Assembly (NCBI RefSeq): GCF_001858045.2
Contig: NC_031972.2
Span: 59,369,552-59,433,551 of the forward strand
DNA length: 64,000 nt
Direction of reading: 5' to 3'
Source: Oreochromis niloticus
Lineage: Eukaryota; Chordata; Actinopteri; Cichliformes; Cichlidae
A program made the translations under genes and the position numbers. The notes under the pieces are model-generated. The model was not told where the DNA came from and did not search any database. It worked only from the letters and a program-made list of their open reading frames with translations. This document shows positions 56,317 to 64,000 of the stretch, one piece after another. How positions within the stretch are numbered: position 1 is the first letter of the stretch; each line of letters opens with the position of its first letter.

Positions 56317-59300
56317 ATGGATGGGTGGATGGATGGATAGATTTGTCTGACATTTGATGTGATGTGGTCTGAGAAGGTGTCCGTTTCCTGTCAGTTCTGA
56401 CAGTAAAGCACAATACATCACTGGACTGCCTCTGAAGCTCTGTCTCATACGCCTTTTGTAAAAGTGGCTGCTAATTCACAAATGTACCAAGTTTACACAG
56501 AGAGGAGAGAGGAAAGCTCTTTGTTGCAGTTCAAGCAGGTGTAACATTTCTACTTGCAGCACAGGACCACACAAGTCTGAAGGTTAAAGCCCTTGTTAGT
56601 GATGAAATATGCTGTAGGCTACACAAATTACTTATTTTACTGAATGGACCGAGAAGCTACTAGTTTATCACACATCAGACTGATTATGTTGTTGGCAAAT
56701 AAGGAAAATACATGAAACTTATGTTCTTGTGATCTGTGGGACTGGCATCCAATATCTGAAAGCAACCTAAAGCAAAGTGAGAAGTGTTGAAATGCTTGGA
56801 AAATGTCCAGCCTATAGGAAAAAGCAGGAACGCAGTCAAGTATGACTTTCAATATGTCTTTGATCATGGAAAAACATTTTCTCTCGGGCCTAATGTGCAC
56901 ATTATGCAAATCCTGGAGCCAAACAAAGACATCCTTGAACTTTAAAGCAGAATATCATGTTAAATATACCTTTAATGCTCCAACAGGCATCATTGTCATT
57001 GCTGAGCATCAGTTTGCTATGTTTGGGACTATGTATCTGTGAGAGGTTACTTGGCAACAAATAAACAGTTGATCTCATTGGGATCTCGTGCTATCTCTGG
57101 CTGCATGTGTGTGCATGTGTGTTTTTCTCTCCGTGGAAAGCTAAGCAGATAAACAAAGGGTTACGGGGGTCCTAATAATTACTGGCATCCTTTCACAAGG
57201 TGGAAAAGGGATTTAAGTCATGTGACTCTCTGGCGAAGCCTGTCACTGTTACATAACATAGCAAAAGATATATGAGTGTATATGCGGTTGCATGCGGTTC
57301 CATCAGTATGTAAATGAATGTGAGTAAAGCTAGTGCTAAACATCAGTGAAGTCATTATCGATGATTGTTTGTGTCGCTTTATTGGGTGATGTCACTGTGT
57401 TCCCTGTGGCAGGTTAGGATTTGAGTTTTGTAGTTACTCACAGCTAAACACTAAACCAGACATTTACAGAGCTCAAAGATATTCACTTTACACCTAAGGC
57501 CTGCATGTAGAAATGAGAATATGTGAATATTAAAGATTTTTTGAACAATGTCAGTGTGCTAATAATAATAATCATGATCTCAGATTGATATCGAAATTCA
57601 ATAGGAACAAAGATTAGTTTATTTAAGCAGTAGCTCAGAAAACAACTTAACACAAAGACGAATTGAATCTCCATAGTCCATTTGATTTGAGTAAACACAC
57701 ATGCACACACTCTCCACAGACGTTCTTCATCAGTCATATTAACCATTCACATCCGCTAGCAGCCCCTGCCTCTCCCCCCTTACCCCCGAGGATAAAATCT
57801 AACACCCTCAAAATAACCTGGTGAGTTATAAGAGTCAGCAGGGCCTCCATCCAACCTGCTCTTTTAATAGAAACAAAAGACAATTACTCTGGTATTCCTA
57901 AGAGTTAATTTAAGATGCTATAGGTGGCTTGATTGCCTTTGTAGTCTAATCTCTGAATTAATAAACTGACATGCCACAGCCAGCATCATGTTACACTATA
58001 TTTATGGGGAAGCCAACTTATCTAGTATGTTGTGTGTGTTTTAGGGATGCTGCTTCAGGACCATTTTTGCCAGCTCAAGCATAAATGCTTACATGAGGGG
58101 CTGAAAAGGGTAGGACAACACAACAACATCCACAGGGCTTCCCTCGCTCCCTGGGATTCACGCCACACATGGTATACCCACTCATGTGGGATCAAGTTTC
58201 AAGAGTCCTTGTTCTTGTTCTAACGCTGCACCAATAGCAAGCGTGGCAAACTGCCAACATCCGTACTGAGGAGATCTTTCTTCTTGTAATAACATAGCCG
58301 TGGAGAAGATTTCTAATTCCATTTCTAACGATGAGATCGGAGCAAATCCCATCAGTGACCACTTACCCGATGAGCCAAGGAAGTAGCGCTCCAGGGCAGA
58401 GCCGAACCCAGAGGGATTGTCCTTCAGATCACTGACGACAAAGGGCTGCATCGTGGCGTTCTGATCGTTGATCGGCCAAGTCTGGCCTCGAACACTGGCA
58501 CCCCCGTACCAGGATATGTTGGCCATTGAGAAGCAGTCCTGAATAAAGACACGCATGTGCAAATATACATGCAATCACACATTAAAAGGAAAAGGGAAAG
58601 AAAATCAGAGTGAAATGTTTGCATACAAGAAAATACTGAAAAATACAAAAATAAAACAGTGATTAACTAATTGAATTAACTTTAAAAAAAAGCCATGTAT
58701 TATTAAAATAGTAGCTGAATTAAGAATGGAAAGAGTAATGTTTGTGAGGAGAGGGTAAAAAATTTCTTTTGGTTTTAAAACACTTTAGCAACCTCACTGA
58801 AGGGCACCAACATTTTGTCAGTATTTGACAAAATAATAAGAAAAGAAAAGAGAATAGAACACAAAGCTTTTCGTTGTCATCACTGTTCTGTGGTAAATAT
58901 AAGGAAATTAGAAGTACAGCAGTTGATGCATTAAGGCAGCAACTCTCAAGAACGAATTATTTAAGAGCATCTAAATGTTTTAGGAGACTTACGGTCCATA
59001 ATAAATTTCATTTCTGTTCTCAAATTTGGATTCTACTTTAATTTAAACAATTACAAATGTAATAACATTATCGATAAAAGCAGTGTATTAAGAGTTTTTT
59101 TGAGTGGATGAGTTAATGTAATATTTGAAATTCAGTGTTAGTTAAGGTTACATCTGGTATATCAGTGCAAGAAATGCAGGGATTGAGCGTCAAAGAATTT
59201 TTTTTTTTTTAAACAAATGCTTCCATTCTGTCTTCAAGAGACAAATATGCAGACGTTAAGTTTATTTTTTCACATCAGCAAATCTGGGCTCCATTAAGCA

Positions 59301-62178
59301 GTTTCAAAACAGGTGCCAAGTAGTCACCTGAGAGGCTCTGGGCAGGATTTTTGGAAATTATGAAAATAAATGTGACTTTGGTTTAGAAGATTTTCTGTGA
59401 GCAGTCACACCACATGACAGGGAGTTAAGTTGAGGAATGTTCCAGTGGGGACAGATTAACCTACCCAAACTTTGCAACAGTTAAATGCCTCTGACGATTA
59501 AGGCAGGGGAAAGTACAGTAAGTACTTTGCAGCTAAAAAATAAATAAATACAGATTTAAAACAAACCATATTCCACTCGGTATAGTTATTTAAATGACTT
59601 TAGAAAGAGACAGGAATGAAGCATAACAAGTCGCCTACAAAGATTTGAAAAAATATTTGTCCCCTTTCTGCTTTCTTATTTATTTATTTACTTATTTATT
59701 GTCTATTTGTCACACTTATGTTTCAGATTATCCCCAAAAATTAACATTAGACAAACAAGCCCCTCTTACTCTAACTCTAGTCCCACAGAATGAGACATTA
59801 TCCACAAATGGAGAAAACCTGAAAAAGAAGAGACAGGTCTACCAAAATTACGATGAGAGTGCACTGACAACTCCTCCTGGAGATCACAGAAGAACCCAAA
59901 ATAGCATCTAACTTGCCTCAGTTAAGGTCAGTGTTCATTATTCAGCAATAAGAAAGAGATTAGACAAAAATGGCATCCAATGGAGAGCTCCAAAATGAAA
60001 ACCACCGCTGACCAAAAAGAACACAAAGACTCATCCTGCATTTGCCAAAAAAACCCATTTTGGCAATCCCAAAATTTTGGGCAAAACGTTCTGTGAACTG
60101 ATGTGACAAATGCTTTTTGCAAGGTTTGCATCCTGTTACATGTGGCTTGAAAATAACAGAGAATTTCATTGAAAGAAAGTCCTATCAAGAGTCAGACATG
60201 ATCATGGTACTGTGAGGGTCTGGGCTGTTTTGCTGCTTTAGGACCTGGATGACTTGCAGTTATTGATGGAACCTTGAATTCTCCTTTTTCCTAGAAAGCC
60301 TCTACCGGAAAATCCTGAAGGAAACTGTCCAGCCACTCCCTGAGGCTCAAGCACAGAATGATCCAAAATACACCAGCCAATCCACCTCCGAATGACCACA
60401 AAAAACAAAAAATTAAGGTTTTGGAGTGACCTAGTCAAAGTCTGGACTTTAATCCGATTGACACGCTTTGGTGTGACCTGTCCATTTATGCTCAAAAACC
60501 CTTCAATGTTGCTGAATTAAAACAATTCTGCAGAGAAATGTCGGCCAAAATTCCCCCACAGTGATGTGAAAGACTAATTACCACTTATCACAAACACTTG
60601 ATTGGAGTTCTTGCTGCCAAGGGTGACACAAGCAATTATTAAGTTTAGGGGGCAATTACTTTTTCACATAAGGCCAGGTAAATGGTAAATGGCCTGTATT
60701 TGTATAGTGCTTTACTTAGTCCCTAAGGACCCCAAAGCGTTTTACACAATCAGTCATCCACCCATTCACACACTGGTGATGGCAAGCTACATTGTAGCCA
60801 CAGCTGCCCTGGAGTGCACTGACAGAGGCGAGGCTGCCGGACACTGGCGACACCGGGCCCTCTGACCACCACCAGTAGGCAACGGGTGAAGTGTCTGGCC
60901 CAAGGACACAACGACCGAGACTGTCGGAGTCCGGGCTCGAACCAGCAACCTTCCGAGACAAGACGAACTATCAACTCTGGAGCCACGATCTCTTGACCAG
61001 CTGTTTTTTCCACAACTTTTTTGTTGTGGAAAAAACTGTATTTTGCATTTATTCATGTTATCTTTGTCTGAAATGTGTGAAATTGTAAAACTAGCTTGAT
61101 TATCTGAAACAAGTACCAAGCGTGACAAATATGCAGATAAATACATTTTAAAAAGGAGGAAAAGAACACTGTATGTGCACATGTTTGTTTCATGTAATTT
61201 AACATAATTTCGTGGCTATACACTGGGGATCGATATAAACATCCAGTTAAATTTAAAACATTTATACAAATTTAAAACATTTATCTGGCGTTTGCCAGAA
61301 TTGCACTTTGAAAATGATATCATTAATCACGTATGCCGCAAGAAACACCTTTAACTCTCCAATTATTTTTCTAAAAGGAGATTTCTACCATTTTGAAAGC
61401 ATCTGTTTTGCGTTAAGAAGTTATATGAACAGATTGTAAGTGAAATACATTTTTTCTTCTTGATTATTGATATAAAATATATACTTGACGGAGAAAGTGC
61501 CTTATATTACTTTGCAAAGGGACCTGCTTATAAATTGTTGCACACTGTGCACCAGAAATAGGCTGTCATCAAACCAAGGCAATGTCATTCCGCAAACTAC
61601 AAACTACAAATGGGGACATTGATGTTCCTAGCCTGAAGAAAGTGCTTTTGCACTCCACATTTTGCTGTGATTTGTGTATTTCGTGTGCACATTAAGAGAA
61701 ACACTACCTTCAGCTCCACATGACAGTGTACCGGTGCCCAGGTCATGCTGTAACACTCCGTCTCCGTATCCTCATTCACTTCGAGCGAGATCTTCACCTC
61801 GGCCACCGAGTCCCAGGTATAGCAGAACTCAGTTTTATTGAGCCAGCACAGGTTCCTCACGAAGGGAATCTCTATATCGGGGTTCCCTACGTTCCCGACG
61901 TCAATTTCCACGTAGGTCTTATCCTCAGTCAGGGTCTGTATGAGCAGCGAGTGGGTTTTTCTCTCCCAAATCAGTCCGCTGAAAGTTCCCCTAAGGATCC
62001 AGTTTTTGTTGGGCTGGTCCACCACTTGCCAGTATATGATCCCGATGGTCATTACGAAGAAGACGGCAACCCCGAGACAGGCTATCGCTCCTTTCCAGGT
62101 CTCGTTCATCTCCTTCAATCCCGTATCCCATGTTACCTCTGGGATGGGGCTAGGGTTCCTATTTCGAGCGTGGGGCAT
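43010..62178 (-). CDS. GH31-fold type II membrane protein (MYORG / SITS-binding-protein group), probable pseudoenzyme
   Basis: Ten coding exons read right to left: 61708-62178 (ATG at 62178), 58367-58538, 49301-49508, 48979-49129, 46737-46934, 46001-46269, 45783-45919, 45248-45369, 43300-43479 and 43010-43183. All borders are GT-AG and the frame is continuous over 693 residues. Residues 1-29 are cytosolic, about 30-53 form one membrane anchor, and the rest is lumenal or extracellular with several N-glycosylation sites. WYGGASVRGQTWPI, FLIPDAVGG, LFIRWLEIAAFLPVMSF and DQFLIGDE..LVAPVVEKG place it in glycoside hydrolase family 31 near MYORG and the ray SITS-binding protein. The nucleophile region reads LEGGE (Glu445) where MYORG has FDAGE, and the acid/base region reads LQSDW where MYORG has RDSVW. 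Catalysis therefore looks lost, and a binding or chaperone role is possible. The natural ligand is not evident from sequence. Confidence 0.9.
49509..58366 (-). other. Long intron of the GH31-like gene
   Basis: This intron of about 8.9 kb lies between coding exons 2 and 3. It contains a repeat with GGCT tail units (55985-56345). Elsewhere it is AT-rich, with no exon that I recognise and no frame-preserving family segment missing between its flanking exons. Confidence 0.6.
55985..56345 (+). repeat. Dispersed fish repeat ending in (GGCT)n/(GGAT)n
   Basis: The body has blocks like GTGAATGTGAATGAATGTCTG, TGTACCCCACCTCTTGCCCT and GACAGCTGGGATAGGCTCCA that recur in fish genomes. It is probably a SINE or LINE 3' end. 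It runs into about 45 bases of GGCT units and then GGAT units at 56252-56340. The open frames rich in PASQ on the minus strand only translate this microsatellite. Confidence 0.75.
59640..60676 (+). mobile_element. Decayed Tc1-like transposon
   Basis: The left part has a block like AAAATATTTGTCCCCTTTCTG, and the right part ends GGGGGCAATTACTTTTTCAC, both typical of ends of a fish Tc1-like family. In between, broken frames contain pieces such as LAVIDGTLNSPF and NDPKYTSQSTSE from the transposase DDE domain. Stops interrupt it throughout, so it is inactive. Its right end abuts SINE copy 2. Confidence 0.75.
60677..60990 (-). mobile_element. tRNA-derived SINE, copy 2
   Basis: This is the same element and orientation as the copy at 18997-19330, ending at 60677 in TTTACCAT units. 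The tRNA-like head near 60990 is more diverged: the B-box reads GGTTCGAGCCC, but the A-box half is altered and the segment between the boxes is shortened. It lies directly beside the Tc1-like remnant. Confidence 0.75.
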
Positions 62179-62219
62179 GTTGTTTTTGAGATCAGCAAAG
62201 AGTCAAACAGTAAAATTGC
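62179..62219 (-). other. 5' UTR segment of the GH31-like coding exon
   Basis: Upstream of the ATG at 62178, a possible acceptor (TTTCTGCAG on the minus strand) ends at 62220. This would give a 41-base UTR segment joined to a noncoding exon at or above 62448. The polypyrimidine tract is weak, so the exon may instead extend further. Confidence 0.35.
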
Positions 62220-62447
62220 TGCAGAAATCTCTGAGCGTCAAAATCATCTGTTGCTTCATCATGTCATGGTGTTTTCAGTGAAGCTACAGTGTGAACCATC
62301 CTACTCTTTATCATTACACGGTTTACACTGCTGTTTTGGGTTTTTGCGCAATTGTGCCGGCAACAGAGACCTGTCATGTGAGGAAAGCTGTGAGAAAAAA
62401 AAAGCCCAGCGCAGAAATAAAATGATATGAATGAATAACGGACTTAC

Positions 62448-62800
62448 CACATATTGCTGATGTTTTAAAAGGATTGGATTTGTAAATAGCATTAGGTGCA
62501 GTGAGCTCTTAGGCAGCCTCAAGTCGGGTTTGGCAGCAATGCCTACGAATAGCTCCTAAGACGCTGTCTTGCTTGTCCTGCACTTTCTGACGTAACGCCG
62601 GGTTGTTTCTTCAGAGGAAGGGTAGAGAGGGGGAAATAGGGGATCAAGGGGGCTTGGCAGAGTCTCGGAGGTGCCCGCCGGGGTGAGGAGGCCACGGGCA
62701 GCCTGGAAGGGAGGGACCCCCATGCGTGCTCCCAGACTCTCCCTGCGCTCTCCATGCGTAAAGTCTGAGCACACTTGTCATCTGTTGGTTTGGTAGACGG
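62448..62800 (-). promoter_or_regulatory. Likely noncoding first exon and promoter of the GH31-like gene
   Basis: A donor GTAAGTCC follows ATATGTG on the minus strand at 62448/62447. The sequence above it to about 62800 is the most GC- and CpG-rich part of this end of the window, as expected for a promoter. The transcription start is not determined. Confidence 0.4.
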
Positions 62801-62999
62801 CGAGGAGCGTCTATTGGAAATGGCAAGGTCGGGGAACATATCATACCTCATCCAAATGAGATCCCCGGGTGTTTCAATGAAAAGCAAAGGGTAATGTCTA
62901 GGACTGATGGTGAAATCATGAAAGAAGCTTTCAAACATTTAGGATCAATTATGTTTTCAAATTATTCAAGCTTCAAGCAATTAAAAAAAAAAAAAATAA

Positions 63000-63077
<78 letters not shown>

Positions 63078-64000
63078 GTCATTTTGTTTTTGTGGGTTTT
63101 TTGTCGTTGTTTTTTGTTTTGTTTTGGGGGTGGGTGGGCATTATCTTTGGGCTCACTACCACAATGGCCAAAGAAGTTTTTTTTTCTCTGTTTTTAATGA
63201 TAAATAATTATTTCACTTGTTGACTGGCTCTACAGACTTTGCAGGGATTAAAATGGTTTTTGACAATTTGTTAGTTTTGCTGGTTACAAAATGAAATGAG
63301 GCACCTGTTATTTATCACACATCTCTGCTGTATCTCCAGGGCCAAAGTCATATAGCTCAAAACAAATACATTACAGTAAACCTACTCCTTTATGCATTAT
63401 GTGCATAAGTTATACCAAAAAGCTATACTTTGAATATATAAAAAACATCAAAAATCAAATATCAAATGCTGGTCTTGATGTTCCTCCTTAGTTACATATG
63501 TAAAAAACTACCACACATAAGAATAGACTATTAAAATAAATGCATGGCATAAAAAGAAAAGCCAGTACAGAGCAGACAATGCAAAACAAGTTCATGGTGA
63601 TGATTAAATGACCTTGTGGCTTTTACATCCAGATGTGCCTTTCTCTGCTCTTTCTGTTACTGTCACTTGTTTTGTGAATGATCTGCATTCCAGCATGTGA
63701 AAACAGCTTGCACTTAAAATAAGTCGTTTAACCAACATTCTACGATACAGTACCCAAAATGTTACTGAGTGCTTTGTTTAACGTGTTGCTGTTTATTATT
63801 GTGACTTTTGCACATTTTAGATACAGCACTGTCACAAAAAACAGGAATCCATGGTAGATTCCATATGTGTTTTGATATTTAAAGACCTGTGTGTCATAAA
63901 GTGTGTGAAGTTTAGTTTGTTGTGTGTGCTTCAGTTTCATGTGATGGGCAAAGGACATCTGAGGACAGAAATGCTGCAGGTGATGGTGTGATTGATTAAA
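62801..64000. other. Right-end intergenic sequence
   Basis: Apart from the AT microsatellite at 63005-63075 and short T-rich runs, I see nothing here that I can support as a gene. Confidence 0.5.
63005..63075. repeat. (TA)n microsatellite
   Basis: About 70 bases of pure alternating TA follow an A-rich run. The tyrosine-isoleucine open frame across it is an artefact. Confidence 0.95.

Larger units (their letters stand above)
58539..61707 (-). other. First coding intron of the GH31-like gene
   Basis: This intron of about 3.2 kb joins the membrane-anchor exon to the first GH31-domain exon at phase 0. It holds a Tc1-like remnant (59640-60676), a SINE (60677-60990) and a 14-bp hairpin (61003-61036). 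No coding exon is recognised. Confidence 0.65.

Noticed and set aside
55940..56448. Minus-strand frames rich in repeated PASQ
   Set aside because: They only translate the GGCT microsatellite; two overlapping frames give the same repeat.
61720..62430. Plus-strand open frame of 236 codons
   Set aside because: It lies antisense to the membrane-anchor exon of the GH31-like gene, which has family similarity and splice sites on the minus strand. The plus frame resembles nothing.

Overview
The window is vertebrate nuclear DNA from a teleost fish. Genes are split into short exons with GT-AG introns, and the introns and intergenic DNA carry tRNA-derived SINE copies, decayed Tc1-like transposons and long AT and GGCT microsatellites of the kind found in spiny-rayed fishes. 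There is no bacterial-style operon structure. Most open frames of 60-240 codons are shadows or chance runs.

Layout: (1) 620-3507, with a likely first exon near 13.3 kb, minus strand: the 5' part of a usp6nl (RN-tre) homologue, a TBC-domain RabGAP. Seven coding exons (178 codons) are present and the rest lies beyond the left edge. (2) About 13.3-16.5 kb: the divergent intergenic space, with a CpG-rich usp6nl promoter at one end and the probable cpt1a promoter and first exon at the other. (3) 19796-34477, plus strand: a complete carnitine palmitoyltransferase 1 gene, closest to CPT1A, with 17 constitutive coding exons plus one exon position that is present twice, and a 3' UTR ending near 36.2 kb. 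(4) 36.2-40.6 kb: intergenic DNA with a decayed Tc1-like element. (5) 43010-62178, minus strand, convergent with cpt1a: a complete ten-coding-exon gene for a type II membrane protein of the glycoside hydrolase family 31 fold, of the MYORG / SITS-binding-protein group. Its catalytic acids appear to be substituted. (6) 62.4-64 kb: its first exon and promoter, then an AT microsatellite.

The main discovery is in cpt1a. Two homologous exons in tandem (9A, 25946-26033; 9B, 26515-26599) share phase and encode the same segment of the enzyme. Their lengths (88 and 85 nt) mean that using exactly one keeps the frame; including both or neither gives an early stop. The first resembles mammalian CPT1A at this segment and the second resembles CPT1B, including the one-residue length difference. 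This looks like mutually exclusive splicing that would let one locus make A-like and B-like versions of the enzyme. A GC-rich hairpin just after the 9A donor, and opposite splice-site strengths of the two exons, suggest how the choice might be made.

The three genes show no shared pathway. usp6nl acts in Rab-dependent endocytic traffic, cpt1a in mitochondrial fatty-acid import, and the GH31-like protein at a membrane. Exon boundaries were read by hand from splice signals, reading-frame continuity and remembered family sequences; no alignment was run.
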